DNA of 64,000 nucleotides from Marinobacter litoralis (GCF_003336705.1 NZ_QMDL01000003.1:682211-746210), one strand, 5' to 3'; shown: positions 1 through 9,339, numbered from the stretch's first letter. Made by a program: numbers and translations. The notes: generated by a model not told the origin, from the letters alone.

Positions 1-1
1 G

Positions 2-580
2 GTGCTGGGCATGCAGCGGCCTTTGTATGGCGCCGAGAATATGCCGCAAGACCGGCCAACCGTCATCGTGGCGAATCATCAGGAGAACGACGACTTGATG
101 GTTGTTGGTGACCTGTTACCCCCAAGGACGGTAGCGGTGGGTAAGTCTGCGCTGCTCTGGATTCCGTTCTTTGGTCAGGTATTTTGGTTGGGTGACAACA
201 TTATTCTTAACCGGAGTCAGTCCCATAAAGCTGTGGCGATCATGAAGGCCACCAGCGATGCCATCAACAAAGACCGCAAAAGCATTTGGGTGTTTGCTGA
301 AGGTACTCGCAGCCGGGGCCGGGGGCTTGGGCGCTTTAAAAAAGGCGCGTTTCACATGGCCATTACCGCAGGTGCGCCGATCACCATGGTGTGCGTAGCC
401 AACTACCACGGCAAAACCGAAGGCTTGTGCGGCCGTCGGGGCGCAGTACCGGTACGCATTCTTCCGCCGATCGAAACCACGGGTTTGACCAATGCCGATG
501 TCACGGACCTGATGGAGCGTTGCCATAAGCAAATGGCCGAGGCGGTAGACGAGTTGTCGGGTACGGCCGGAACTGCTTGA
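2..580 (+). CDS. plsC: 1-acyl-sn-glycerol-3-phosphate acyltransferase (PlsC family), 5' end cut by window
   Basis: This is the C-terminal part (192 residues visible) of a lysophosphatidic acid acyltransferase, which adds the second acyl chain during phospholipid synthesis at the inner membrane. The family's HX4D catalytic motif is visible as NHQENDD (about residues 25-31 of the visible part), and the substrate-binding block reads FAEGTRSRG (about 98-106). The usual protein is about 240 residues with an N-terminal membrane helix, so roughly 50 residues and the true start lie upstream of the window; the GTG at base 2 is only the first in-frame codon. A stress-type membrane protein gene follows in the same direction after 69 bases. 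Family assignment is firm; the exact acyl specificity is not visible. Confidence 0.9.
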   Translation: MLGMQRPLYGAENMPQDRPTVIVANHQENDDLMVVGDLLPPRTVAVGKSALLWIPFFGQVFWLGDNIILNRSQSHKAVAIMKATSDAINKDRKSIWVFAEGTRSRGRGLGRFKKGAFHMAITAGAPITMVCVANYHGKTEGLCGRRGAVPVRILPPIETTGLTNADVTDLMERCHKQMAEAVDELSGTAGTA

Positions 581-649
581 ACAGCCTCAACAAACAGGGC
601 AGTCTTTGGGGCATAAGGTTGAATGATTAAACGATAGGAGAACCGATAG

Positions 650-892
650 ATGAGTCTGATCTGGTTTCTGATTATTGGTGGTCTTGCTGGCTGGTTGGCT
701 GGCCTGATTATGAAAGGCAAAGGTTTTGGCGTACTGGCCAATATTGGTATTGGTATTGTCGGCTCCGTTATTGGCGGGGTTGTTTTCGGCCTGCTCGGGC
801 TGGCGGTGAAGAGCATGGTTGGAGAGCTGGTGACAGCGACTGCTGGCGCGGTGCTGCTTTTAGCCATCGTTAACAAGATAAAGCAGAGCTGA
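650..892 (+). CDS. GlsB/YeaQ/YmgE family small membrane protein
   Basis: An 80-residue, very hydrophobic, glycine-rich protein of the transglycosylase-associated (GlsB/YeaQ/YmgE) stress family. It begins with the typical WFLIIGGLAGWLAGLI segment and has three membrane segments (about residues 3-20, 28-50 and 56-76), with glycine-zipper spacing in the second. An AGGAGA Shine-Dalgarno sequence lies 8 bases before the ATG. Members are induced by envelope or osmotic stress in several bacteria, but their molecular function is not established. The stop is followed after one base by the ATG of the next gene, so the two are almost certainly translationally coupled. Confidence 0.88.
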   Translation: MSLIWFLIIGGLAGWLAGLIMKGKGFGVLANIGIGIVGSVIGGVVFGLLGLAVKSMVGELVTATAGAVLLLAIVNKIKQS

Positions 893-893
893 C

Positions 894-1295
894 ATGATCA
901 TACCCGTTACGGCTGTCTTTGCTGCGGTCACAGGCATTTTGCTGCTGGTTCTGTCTGTCATGGCAGTCAGGTTCCGGCTTAAGTATCAAATCGGCATGGG
1001 GGTCAACGACGACCCTGTCTTTCAGGCAACGGTTCGGGCCCACGCGAATCTGGTGGAGTACGCTCCGGTTGGCTTGATCATGCTGGCTATTGCTGAATTG
1101 AACGGTGTGTCTTCAACCTGGATCTACTGGACCGGGATGGCATTGGTGGTAGGGCGAATTCTGCACGCCTTCGGCATGATTAAGGGCAAAGGCAAAACCC
1201 ACATGGCGCGGTTGGTGGGCATGGTGCTGACCTGGTTGTCGATTCTGGTGGCGGCGATTTTGCTGCTATGGAACGTTGGCAAGGTTTACGGTTAA
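894..1295 (+). CDS. MAPEG family membrane protein
   Basis: A 133-residue protein of the MAPEG superfamily (membrane-associated proteins in eicosanoid and glutathione metabolism). It has four predicted membrane helices at about residues 5-24, 57-75, 80-97 and 108-128. The family signature region is the block RAHANLVEYAPVGLIMLAI (residues 48-66), where the asparagine and glutamate are characteristic. Bacterial MAPEG proteins are thought to bind glutathione or act as small membrane transferases, but the substrate here is unknown. The gene starts one base after the GlsB-like stop and is followed by a clear intrinsic terminator at 1310-1342, so it ends the transcript. Confidence 0.88.
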   Translation: MIIPVTAVFAAVTGILLLVLSVMAVRFRLKYQIGMGVNDDPVFQATVRAHANLVEYAPVGLIMLAIAELNGVSSTWIYWTGMALVVGRILHAFGMIKGKGKTHMARLVGMVLTWLSILVAAILLLWNVGKVYG

Positions 1296-1309
1296 CACCG
1301 GTAATGAAC

Positions 1310-1342
1310 AAAAACGGGGCCTGAGTGGCCCCGTTTTTGTTT
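1310..1342. terminator. Bidirectional intrinsic terminator
   Basis: An A-run, a GC-rich stem (AACGGGGCC pairing with GGCCCCGTT around a TGAGT loop) and a T-run form a symmetric Rho-independent terminator. It lies between the MAPEG gene (plus strand, ends 1295) and the OmpA-domain gene (minus strand, ends 1357) and can serve both because A- and T-tracts flank both sides. Confidence 0.9.
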
Positions 1343-1356
1343 CGGCGGGCGTTACA

Positions 1357-1797
1357 TTAAAGGGCTTGAGCGATGTCCATTGAGAGGTATTCCAGCTCAA
1401 CCCGGCGGTTGGCTGCGTGGTCTTCCGGCCGAGCCAGAGGGCGTTCCGCGCCCCAGGTCGTCATGATCATCGCTGAGGGAGATACGCCTTCCTGCGTCAG
1501 CAGCTTCACGACGGCATGGGCTCTCAGGCGGGCTAAAAACTGGTTATAGTCGCCCGACCCGAAATTGTCTGAGTGCCCGTGAATTTTTATCCGCGTGCCG
1601 GGGTTGCGCTTCAGATAGGCGGCATGCTGTTTGAGAATCTCGGTATCGGTTGCATCCAGTGTGTGCTTGTTAAAACTGTAGTGAAAGCGAGTGCGGTGAG
1701 GGCGACCTGCCTCCTGACGTTGCTGAGCTGCGTTAAATCCGGAAAGCAGCGCGGCTTTGGCCAGCATTTCAGGGTTGTCTAAAACGAGAGTCGTCAT
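1357..1797 (-). CDS. OmpA-family C-terminal domain protein without a signal peptide
   Basis: A 146-residue protein that is essentially one OmpA/MotB peptidoglycan-binding domain. The conserved pattern is present: a HGHSDNFGSGDYNQFL strand-turn (residues about 76-91), then RAHAV, and the closing NRRVELEY (about 130-137) with the arginine that contacts diaminopimelate in the family. The ATG at 1797 is chosen because AAGGA lies 8 bases upstream; an in-frame TTG at 1818 has no such site. Neither start gives a signal peptide or lipobox, since the N-terminus MTTLVLDNPEMLAKAAL is not a secretion signal. It therefore either stays in the cytoplasm or is exported unconventionally. Function unknown. Confidence 0.75.
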   Translation of the reverse strand: MTTLVLDNPEMLAKAALLSGFNAAQQRQEAGRPHRTRFHYSFNKHTLDATDTEILKQHAAYLKRNPGTRIKIHGHSDNFGSGDYNQFLARLRAHAVVKLLTQEGVSPSAMIMTTWGAERPLARPEDHAANRRVELEYLSMDIAQAL

Positions 1798-2027
1798 CTG
1801 CAGTATCCTTGCAATCAAAGTCAGGTTCTTTTTGTTATCGCTCAGGTACTATTTAGTTATAGAGCAATAACAGCAATTGGCGAATAGTCGATACAAGATC
1901 CGCGAATACGGTTACCCATTGAAGAGTGCTTGTATGACCGCCTGATGACATTACACCGCGAAAATAAGGCACCGCTGTGGTAAAAAGCAGCGTATCAAGG
2001 ACCGATTGTGATGAATAGTGACCGCCT

Positions 2028-3479
2028 ATGTTGATTATCCCCGCCGAGAACTCCGTTAACTGGAAACGCCCACCGTGGGTAACGTTGAGCCTGATCATGG
2101 CCTGTTTGCTGGTGTTCCTGTTCTATCAGGGCGGCGATGACCAGAAGCTGGAATCTGCGCTTGAACAGTACATCGATAGCGGATTGCTGAAACTGGAAGC
2201 GCCGGCTTACGAGGATTATCTGCAACGGGAGATCCGCTTCGAGGGCGATCAGCAAAGCGTGCTGGATTTGCAGGAGTTTCAACAATTGCGGGAGCAAGAC
2301 AATAAGCTCTGGCAAGCCGTTACCCTGCTGATGGACCGGGAGTATTACCAGTACCTGCAAGACAACACGGACATCATCTGGGCACCGGCCGAACGCCGGC
2401 ACTGGGTTGAGGCGCGGGCTGATATAGAAGGCCGCTGGATCAGCCAGATGAGTGCGTTTCAGCTTGGCTTGGTGCCGGCGGAACTTTCGCTTTATACCCT
2501 TATCAGTTATCAGTTTTTACACGGCGGCTGGGGCCACATCATTGGTAACTTGTTATTCCTGTTTCTGCTGGGGTTCACGGTAGAGCGAGCCTTGGGGCCG
2601 GGTCGGTTTCTGGTGGCGTATCTGGTGTGCGGTGCACTGTCGGGCTTGGTGTTCACCGCGTTTTCGTCTGGCAGCCAGATTCCTCTGGTGGGCGCATCGG
2701 GCTCCATTTCCGGGTTGATGGGCATGTACGTGGCCATTTACGGCCTGCAGAAAATCCGTTTTTTCTATTTTTTAGGGGTGTACTTCAACTACTTCCGGGC
2801 ACCGGCCATTGCCATGCTACCGGTGTGGCTGGGCAAGGAAATTTACGATTACTGGTTTGCCGGTGCCACCGGCGTGGCATACATGGCCCACGCAGGCGGG
2901 TTAGTCGCCGGTGCAGGCCTGGTGTGGTTGCTCGGTAAGAGTTGGCTGCAAGTGAAGGAAGAGTTTTATGAGCCGGAGCCCGATGAGCAGGATGCCCGAT
3001 TTACGAGCGGCTATGCTCAAGCGATGGCCAGTCTTGGGCGCATGGAGTTTGATTTGGCCAGACGCCAGTTTGAGGCCCTTAGAGAGCACTACCCTGAGCG
3101 TTCTATCCTGTTGGAGCACCTGTATCAAATTGCCAAGCTTCGGCCGGACCTTCCGGCCTACCGGGACCTGACGACGGAACTCTTGTCGGATGCATTAACA
3201 CGCCGCCAGCCGGAGCAGTTGGTTGCTGTATGGCAGGAGTACCTCAGTAAGGGCGAAGCACACCACCCGTTGGCAGCAGAAGACCACAACCGGGTGTTGT
3301 TCGCCAGTCTGAAGAATAATGACCTGAAAGCCGCCGAGAAGGCGTTTGAGCGGATGCGCACGCGCGCAGAACCTGAAATGCTGTACGAAGCCTGTCAGCT
3401 GATGGTCAGCGAGTTTGATAAGTTGCAGATGGAGCCGAAAGCCCGGCACTACCGGCAACTGCTTCAGGGCCTGAACTGA
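2028..3479 (+). CDS. Rhomboid intramembrane serine protease with long loop and C-terminal helical (TPR-like) domain
   Basis: A 483-residue rhomboid-family protease. After a first membrane helix (residues about 14-30) comes an unusually long, charged segment of about 120 residues. The rhomboid core follows: YQFLHGGWGHIIGNLLFLF, the catalytic serine in GASGSISG (Ser224), and the catalytic histidine in AHAGG (His288). Residues about 310-483 are soluble and look like a TPR-type solenoid (for example FDLARRQFEALREHYP). Such enzymes cleave membrane proteins within the bilayer; the substrate here is unknown. The gene converges with a zinc-finger/TPR membrane protein 22 bases downstream. Family is certain; the long loop is the odd part. 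Confidence 0.9.
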   Translation: MLIIPAENSVNWKRPPWVTLSLIMACLLVFLFYQGGDDQKLESALEQYIDSGLLKLEAPAYEDYLQREIRFEGDQQSVLDLQEFQQLREQDNKLWQAVTLLMDREYYQYLQDNTDIIWAPAERRHWVEARADIEGRWISQMSAFQLGLVPAELSLYTLISYQFLHGGWGHIIGNLLFLFLLGFTVERALGPGRFLVAYLVCGALSGLVFTAFSSGSQIPLVGASGSISGLMGMYVAIYGLQKIRFFYFLGVYFNYFRAPAIAMLPVWLGKEIYDYWFAGATGVAYMAHAGGLVAGAGLVWLLGKSWLQVKEEFYEPEPDEQDARFTSGYAQAMASLGRMEFDLARRQFEALREHYPERSILLEHLYQIAKLRPDLPAYRDLTTELLSDALTRRQPEQLVAVWQEYLSKGEAHHPLAAEDHNRVLFASLKNNDLKAAEKAFERMRTRAEPEMLYEACQLMVSEFDKLQMEPKARHYRQLLQGLN

Positions 3480-3501
3480 GCGCCAGGCCCTTTCTACAGG
3501 G

Positions 3502-4956
3502 TTATTCAGCGATCTGAAAACTTGCTTTGGGGCCTTTTAGCGGCTCCCGGTTTTGTGCCTGCTCTAGCCAGACATCAATGTGTTTGTGGGCAGGATGGCC
3601 GCTGCAACGCTTTTGCACGTAGCTGAGAAACGCGCTCGCCTTTTCCCATTGTTGCAGGCCGTTCGCCAGCACTTGTGCCGCCAACAGGTAAGCCGGTGCC
3701 AATTGCTCGCTGTCTGGAAACCGTTTGTGGAAGTCTTGCAGCAGACGCAGAGCGGGCTTGAAGTGCTGCCGGTGATACAAGGCAGTGGCGCAGGTCAAAG
3801 CTAGATCTGCATCGTCTACCTGGAAGTTGGGTTCCAGGGTTTGCAACGTTTTGATCAGCTCGTTCAGACCGTCGCCGTCGTGGCGGTCGGCCAGCCAAGT
3901 CATGATGCGCGGATGATACCGGTACAGCTCTGACACATCGTTGCGAGCGGTGAGCAGCTGGTAAAGCTGGCCGAGCCTGCGAGGATCATCCCGTTCTTTC
4001 TTGAGCGCTTCTTTGAGGATTGCCTGAGCGCGGTCGTAATTGCCGTCTTTCAGGTTCATGTCCAGATCCGCATCCAGCCGACTGGAGCGGTCCCGGTGTT
4101 GATGGCTCGCCAGATCTTCATCGTCCTGAAGGTCCGCAGCAAAGCCCAGCTCTTCCTGATATTGGAACAACAGGTAGCCCAGCATGTGGAACAGAATCAG
4201 GGTAAACGTACTGTTCAGAAAACCTGCCAGTGGCTGCGCTACCCACAATGGGAAGTGAGTGACGGCGAAGTCTTGGGCCGCGCCGGAAGCCAGAGTCAGC
4301 AGAATTAAATAGCCGTACAGCAAGAAATAGGGCGAGCCAATCCGGGAGATAAGCACCGCGAGATTCAGCGGGTTCACCGCAGCACCAACAGAGCGCTCCA
4401 TCGCCAGCACCATGATGCTGGCGGGTAAGCCGAGCACCACAAAGGCAATGGCCAGCATCATTAAAATGGAGCCGCCGAGCATCGCGGCGGCCGTCACCAA
4501 CGCCCCCATCAAGACAAAAACCAGAAGCTGCAAAATCACGATATTGAAGCCGCTACCGGAAAAAGCTTCCGACACCGGGGGCGGCTTGAGGTGCCCCTCG
4601 GCGGTGTGATTGATCACCGCATACGTGTATTTGAACAGTGCCAGCGCCAGGACCACCCAAATGAGTAACCCGATGAGATTGGCGGGAGCGACAATCGGCA
4701 CCAGCGTGCAGATGGCAATAACGATCAGAGGATCGGTATGGAACGGGTATCGGAAGAATGCACCAATCCGTTGCCAGAAGGGGACCACTTCCGTGGCGGC
4801 ACCCAGGTAGCGCATCCCTTTGCTGCACTTCGGGCAGAGTGCTTGTCGCTGGCGGGTATCCGCATCTGGCATACACCGGCTGCAATAGTGCATCTGGCAC
4901 TCACTGCAGTGCCATTTTGCGGGGTCGCCCGGGTGGTAATGACAATCGTGTTTCAA
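3502..4956 (-). CDS. B-box-type zinc-finger membrane protein with C-terminal TPR-like region
   Basis: A 484-residue protein of unknown function. The N-terminus carries a B-box-like zinc site: C5, H6, H8, then CSECQMHYCSRC and a final CPKC, finishing by about residue 45. Six or so membrane segments follow (about residues 75-285), then a soluble, helical repeat region ending at 484 that reads like TPRs (NYDRAQAILKEALKKERDDP and similar). The start is TTG at 4956, supported by AGGA 8 bases upstream; no ATG is available before the zinc site. It faces the rhomboid protease, whose C-terminus is also TPR-like. A role as membrane-bound scaffold is inference only. Confidence 0.7.
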   Translation of the reverse strand: MKHDCHYHPGDPAKWHCSECQMHYCSRCMPDADTRQRQALCPKCSKGMRYLGAATEVVPFWQRIGAFFRYPFHTDPLIVIAICTLVPIVAPANLIGLLIWVVLALALFKYTYAVINHTAEGHLKPPPVSEAFSGSGFNIVILQLLVFVLMGALVTAAAMLGGSILMMLAIAFVVLGLPASIMVLAMERSVGAAVNPLNLAVLISRIGSPYFLLYGYLILLTLASGAAQDFAVTHFPLWVAQPLAGFLNSTFTLILFHMLGYLLFQYQEELGFAADLQDDEDLASHQHRDRSSRLDADLDMNLKDGNYDRAQAILKEALKKERDDPRRLGQLYQLLTARNDVSELYRYHPRIMTWLADRHDGDGLNELIKTLQTLEPNFQVDDADLALTCATALYHRQHFKPALRLLQDFHKRFPDSEQLAPAYLLAAQVLANGLQQWEKASAFLSYVQKRCSGHPAHKHIDVWLEQAQNREPLKGPKASFQIAE

Positions 4957-5070
4957 GGCTAGTGTCCTGATCCGTCAGAAATCAGAGGCAATAATGACAG
5001 AAGTGCCAAACCCCCGCATCAGCTCTGTTCTCATATCAGACACTGGCCAGATGCCTTTACAGCATTATCG

Positions 5071-6351
5071 CTAGGCGGCGTTCTCGCTGGTTACACGGTT
5101 CTTGCCGTTGCGTTTGGATTGGTAGAGCCGCTGGTCAACGCGGTCCAGAATCTGGCTTGGTGTATCACCCGCTGTGGATTCGGTGACTCCCAGCGACAGG
5201 GTCACACTGCCAATGTCTTCAAACGTCATGGCGGCGAGCTCAGTCCGGATGTTTTCGGCAATCCTGGTGGCCCTGTCCAGATCGCAGAAAGGCAACAGCA
5301 CGGTAAACTCCTCTCCGCCCCAGCGCACACATTTGTCGGATTTACGGGTGTGTTCAACAAGAATATCGGCGACGACTTTGATGATTTCATCGCCGCGAGG
5401 GTGACCATAGGTGTCGTTTACTGCTTTGAAGTTATCAATGTCTGCCATCAGAACGCAGAATGTCGAGCGGCTGTCATCGGACTGAGTCAGCAAAGTGTCC
5501 AGTTCAAACTCCCCGCGACGGCGGTTTAGCAGGCCCGTCATGGCATCGTGTGAAGCCTGCTCCTGAAGTTTGATCTCATCAAAAACCCGCTCTGTCATGT
5601 CTTTAATAATGCTGACGTAATGGGTGATGGCACCGTTGGCCCCCTTCACCGCGGTAATGGTTTGCTGACAGTGTATTTCCCGACCGTTTTTGTGCTTGTT
5701 GATCACCATGGCACGGAACGGCAGCCCTTCGTGGAGGTGGCGCCACAGTCGCTGGTAGAAAGCTTTGTCGTGTTTGCCGGATTTCAGCACCGCGGGTGTC
5801 TGGCCAATGACTTCGGCAGGCGTGTACCCGGTAATGAGTTCAAAGCCTTGGTTGGCAAACTCGATCACGCCTTCTGAACTGGTGATAAAAATGCCGTCGT
5901 AGGCCGCCTCAATGGCTTTGGCGAACAGGTTGCCGGTGGACCGTTCGGCGTCCAGTTGCGTGATGTCTTTTTGGACGGACACGAAAAAACGGGGCGCTCC
6001 GCTGTCGTCACTAATTTGCGTGATGGTCCATTCCAGCAGGTACGGTTGGCCATTCTTGCGGTAATTGATCGTTGAGCCGGCGAAGAAGCCTCGCTCTTTC
6101 AGCCCGCGTCGCAATTTTTCGATGACCAGAGGGTCGGTCAGAGGGCCTTGAAGAATTTTGGGGTTCTGGCCGAAGAGTTCATCTAGCGAGTAACCCGTCA
6201 TCCGGCAGAAGGCTGGGTTGGCGTAGAGAATGTCGTGCTGCTTGTCGGTGATCACGATGGAGGTAAAAGAAAGCTCGGCTGTTGAGCGCAACAGCATCAG
6301 CGAATCTTTGCTGGACAGGCCGGGGAGGTTGTTCGGATCGTTCGGACGCAA
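5071..6351 (-). CDS. Diguanylate cyclase with two PAS domains
   Basis: A 426-residue soluble sensor cyclase that should make c-di-GMP from two GTP. Two PAS domains come first (about residues 25-135 and 145-260; for example LYANPAFCRMTGYSLDELFG and IEFANQGFELITGYTPAEVI). A GGDEF domain follows (about 265-422). The active site reads RWGGEEF, and the upstream RKSD is the product-inhibition I-site at correct spacing, so the enzyme is probably active and feedback-inhibited. No membrane segment is seen, so the signal is cytoplasmic (redox, light or small molecule). The start is TTG at 6351 with only a weak ribosome site, so the N-terminus is uncertain by a few residues. Confidence 0.88.
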   Translation of the reverse strand: MRPNDPNNLPGLSSKDSLMLLRSTAELSFTSIVITDKQHDILYANPAFCRMTGYSLDELFGQNPKILQGPLTDPLVIEKLRRGLKERGFFAGSTINYRKNGQPYLLEWTITQISDDSGAPRFFVSVQKDITQLDAERSTGNLFAKAIEAAYDGIFITSSEGVIEFANQGFELITGYTPAEVIGQTPAVLKSGKHDKAFYQRLWRHLHEGLPFRAMVINKHKNGREIHCQQTITAVKGANGAITHYVSIIKDMTERVFDEIKLQEQASHDAMTGLLNRRRGEFELDTLLTQSDDSRSTFCVLMADIDNFKAVNDTYGHPRGDEIIKVVADILVEHTRKSDKCVRWGGEEFTVLLPFCDLDRATRIAENIRTELAAMTFEDIGSVTLSLGVTESTAGDTPSQILDRVDQRLYQSKRNGKNRVTSENAA

Positions 6352-6565
6352 AGTATTTACCGTATCGAGGGGTTCGTCAGCTCAGGCTGACACCTTGCAG
6401 TATTCACCAAAGGGGGCAGTGTGAATAATAGGAAGATTACTATTCTGTCGCTATTAACGTCAGTTGGGGCATGAGTATTTACCGACCAATGGTTGAAGTC
6501 TGCGTTTTCGGTGCGATAGTTAAGTATAAGGACAAAACCGAGAGCGTAATTAGAGGAGGCAACGC

Positions 6566-9334
6566 ATGTCGAATAAATCGTCGAGTTCCAACAGTCTGAG
6601 TACTCTCTCCACCCTCGATGCCGGTGGCAAGACGTTTCATTATTACAGTCTGAAAAAGGCCGAAGAATCATTGGGCGATCTGCAGCGCTTGCCCTTCTCT
6701 TTAAAAGTGCTGATGGAAAACCTGCTGCGCAACGAAGATGGCGTTACCGTTGATCGTTCCCACATCGATGCCATGGTGCAGTGGCTGAAAGATCGTAAAT
6801 CCGATACCGAAATTCAGTTCCGCCCGGCCAGGGTTCTCATGCAGGACTTTACCGGGGTGCCCGGCGTGGTGGATCTTGCTGCGATGCGCGAAGCGGTCAA
6901 GAAGGCCGGCGGCGACCCGGCCCTGATTAACCCGTTGTCGCCGGTGGATTTGGTCATTGACCACTCGGTGATGGTGGATAACTTTGGCTCGGCATCGTCG
7001 TTCGGTAAAAACGTCGAGATCGAAATGCGGCGCAACCAGGAACGCTACGAGTTTTTGCGTTGGGGCCAGCAAGCGTTTGATAACTTCCGTGTGGTTCCGC
7101 CAGGAACCGGCATCTGTCACCAGGTCAACCTGGAATATCTTGGTAAGACCGTTTGGCAAAAGCAGGAAGGCGATAAAACCATCGCCTATCCAGACACGCT
7201 GGTCGGCACCGACTCTCACACCACCATGATTAACGGCTTGGGCATTTTAGGCTGGGGCGTAGGCGGTATTGAAGCCGAAGCCGCGATGCTTGGGCAGCCG
7301 GTGTCGATGCTGATTCCGGAAGTGGTCGGCTTCAAAATGACCGGCAAATTGCGTGAAGGCATCACCGCCACCGACTTGGTGCTGACCGTGGTCGAAATGC
7401 TGCGTAAAAAAGGTGTGGTCGGCAAGTTCGTAGAATTTTACGGCGATGGCTTGAAAGACATGCCCGTCGCTGACCGTGCCACGATTGCGAACATGGCACC
7501 GGAATACGGGGCCACCTGCGGTTTCTTCCCGGTAGACGACCAGACTCTGAAATACCTGCAACTGACTGGCCGTGACGACGAGCAGATTGCACTGGTTGAA
7601 GCCTACGCCAAAGCGCAAGGCCTATGGCGTGAGCCGGGTCATGAGCCGGTATACACCGCCACATTGGAACTCAACATGGATGATGTTGAAGCCAGTATGG
7701 CCGGGCCGAAGCGGCCTCAGGACCGGGTTGCCCTGAAGAATATGAAGGCGGCCTTCGAGCTGCTGATGGCAACCAACGAAGGCGGGCCGGATGCACCTGA
7801 AAAACGGGATGCCGAGCTGGAATCTGAAGGTGGTCAAACCGCTGTAGGTGTGGATAAGAGCTATCATCATCCTTGCAGCCGGTCGTTGACGCTGAACGGT
7901 CAGGAAACCCGTTTGGACCCGGGTGCGGTGGTGATCGCGGCCATCACGTCTTGTACCAACACCTCGAACCCGAGCGTGATGATGGCGGCCGGGTTGGTCG
8001 CCCGTAAAGCCGTAGAAAAAGGCTTGCAAACCAAGCCTTGGGTAAAAACGTCCCTGGCTCCAGGCTCTAAAGTGGTGACCGAATACCTGAACGCTGGCGG
8101 TTTTCAGGAGGACTTGAACAAACTGGGCTTCGACCTGGTGGGTTACGGCTGCACAACCTGTATTGGTAACTCCGGCCCACTGCCGGATGCGGTCGAGAAA
8201 GCCATCGAAGATGGCGACATCACCGTCGCGTCGGTGTTGTCCGGTAACCGTAACTTTGAAGGGCGTATTCATCCACTGGTGAAAACCAACTGGTTGGCAT
8301 CGCCCCCCTTGGTCGTGGCCTATGCGCTGGCGGGTAACGTTCGGGTGAACCTGCACGAAGATCCGCTTGGTAAAGACAAGGATGGCAACCCGGTCTACCT
8401 GAAAGACCTCTGGCCTAGCCAGCAGGAAGTTGCCGACGCTGTGGAAAAGGTAAAAACCAGCATGTTCCGCAGTGAATACGCAGCGGTGTTTGATGGCGAT
8501 GCTACCTGGCAGGCGATTGATGTTCCGAATACCAAGGTCTATAAGTGGTCTGACGATTCCACCTACATCCAGCACCCGCCGTTCTTTGAAGGCATGGGCC
8601 CGGAGCCGGATCCGGTGGAAGATATCCGGGATGCGCATATTCTGGCTTTGTTAGGTGATTCGGTGACGACTGACCACATCTCCCCCGCCGGTTCGTTCAG
8701 TCCGGATAGCCCTGCCGGAAAGTACCTGCAGGAGCGGGGCGTTGAGCAGAAGAACTTCAACTCCTACGGTTCTCGCCGAGGCAACCACGAAGTGATGATG
8801 CGAGGCACTTTCGCTAACGTGCGTATCCGCAACGAGATGCTGGACGGTGTTGAGGGCGGTTTCACGAAATTCGTACCGACCGGCGAGCAAATGCCGATTT
8901 ACGATGCCGCCATGAAGTATCAGGAGAAGGGCACGCCTCTGGTGGTCATTGCCGGTAAGGAATACGGCACCGGTTCCAGTCGGGACTGGGCGGCCAAGGG
9001 CACCCGGTTGTTGGGGGTTCGGGCCGTGGTGGCGGAATCCTATGAGCGGATTCACCGTTCCAACCTGATTGGTATGGGTGTGATGCCTCTGCAGTTCCCT
9101 GAAGGCGAAAACCGTCAATCGTTGAAGCTGACCGGGGAAGAGACCATCAGCATCGAAGGGTTGGCTGGCGACATCAAGCCGGGCGAGACCCTGAAAATGA
9201 CCGTGAAGTACGCAGACGGGTCCACCAAAACCTGTGACTTGAAGTCACGGATTGATACCGCCAATGAGGCGGTCTATTTCATGCACGGCGGTATCCTGCA
9301 CTACGTAGTGCGGGAAATGTTGAAGTCAGCATGA
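6566..9334 (+). CDS. acnA: Aconitate hydratase A
   Basis: A 922-residue aconitase of the AcnA/IRP1 type, which interconverts citrate and isocitrate in the TCA and glyoxylate cycles using a [4Fe-4S] cluster. The cluster cysteines are visible in SCTNTSNPS (about residue 460) and GCTTCIGNSG (about 528-537). The swivel-domain block GTGSSRDWAAKG is at about 805-816. Other family marks are VGTDSHTTMINGLG and GYGSRRGNHEV-like SYGSRRGNHEVMMRG. AGAGGAGG lies 7-8 bases before the ATG. The gene stands alone between a diguanylate cyclase (minus) and a sensor kinase (minus) and is closed by a hairpin. AcnA-type enzymes are usually the stress/stationary-phase form, but no regulator site was identified. Confidence 0.97.
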   Translation: MSNKSSSSNSLSTLSTLDAGGKTFHYYSLKKAEESLGDLQRLPFSLKVLMENLLRNEDGVTVDRSHIDAMVQWLKDRKSDTEIQFRPARVLMQDFTGVPGVVDLAAMREAVKKAGGDPALINPLSPVDLVIDHSVMVDNFGSASSFGKNVEIEMRRNQERYEFLRWGQQAFDNFRVVPPGTGICHQVNLEYLGKTVWQKQEGDKTIAYPDTLVGTDSHTTMINGLGILGWGVGGIEAEAAMLGQPVSMLIPEVVGFKMTGKLREGITATDLVLTVVEMLRKKGVVGKFVEFYGDGLKDMPVADRATIANMAPEYGATCGFFPVDDQTLKYLQLTGRDDEQIALVEAYAKAQGLWREPGHEPVYTATLELNMDDVEASMAGPKRPQDRVALKNMKAAFELLMATNEGGPDAPEKRDAELESEGGQTAVGVDKSYHHPCSRSLTLNGQETRLDPGAVVIAAITSCTNTSNPSVMMAAGLVARKAVEKGLQTKPWVKTSLAPGSKVVTEYLNAGGFQEDLNKLGFDLVGYGCTTCIGNSGPLPDAVEKAIEDGDITVASVLSGNRNFEGRIHPLVKTNWLASPPLVVAYALAGNVRVNLHEDPLGKDKDGNPVYLKDLWPSQQEVADAVEKVKTSMFRSEYAAVFDGDATWQAIDVPNTKVYKWSDDSTYIQHPPFFEGMGPEPDPVEDIRDAHILALLGDSVTTDHISPAGSFSPDSPAGKYLQERGVEQKNFNSYGSRRGNHEVMMRGTFANVRIRNEMLDGVEGGFTKFVPTGEQMPIYDAAMKYQEKGTPLVVIAGKEYGTGSSRDWAAKGTRLLGVRAVVAESYERIHRSNLIGMGVMPLQFPEGENRQSLKLTGEETISIEGLAGDIKPGETLKMTVKYADGSTKTCDLKSRIDTANEAVYFMHGGILHYVVREMLKSA

Positions 9335-9339
9335 TGCTG

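Noticed and set aside
1798..1818. TTG at 1818 as start of the OmpA-domain protein
   Set aside because: The ATG at 1797 has AAGGA at 8-base spacing, and that ribosome site would lie inside the coding sequence if TTG were used.
7622..8638. 338-codon open frame antisense to acnA
   Set aside because: It lies entirely opposite a well-conserved aconitase. Its composition (rich in His, Arg and Gln) is that of a shadow of GC-rich codons, and it has no recognisable domain.
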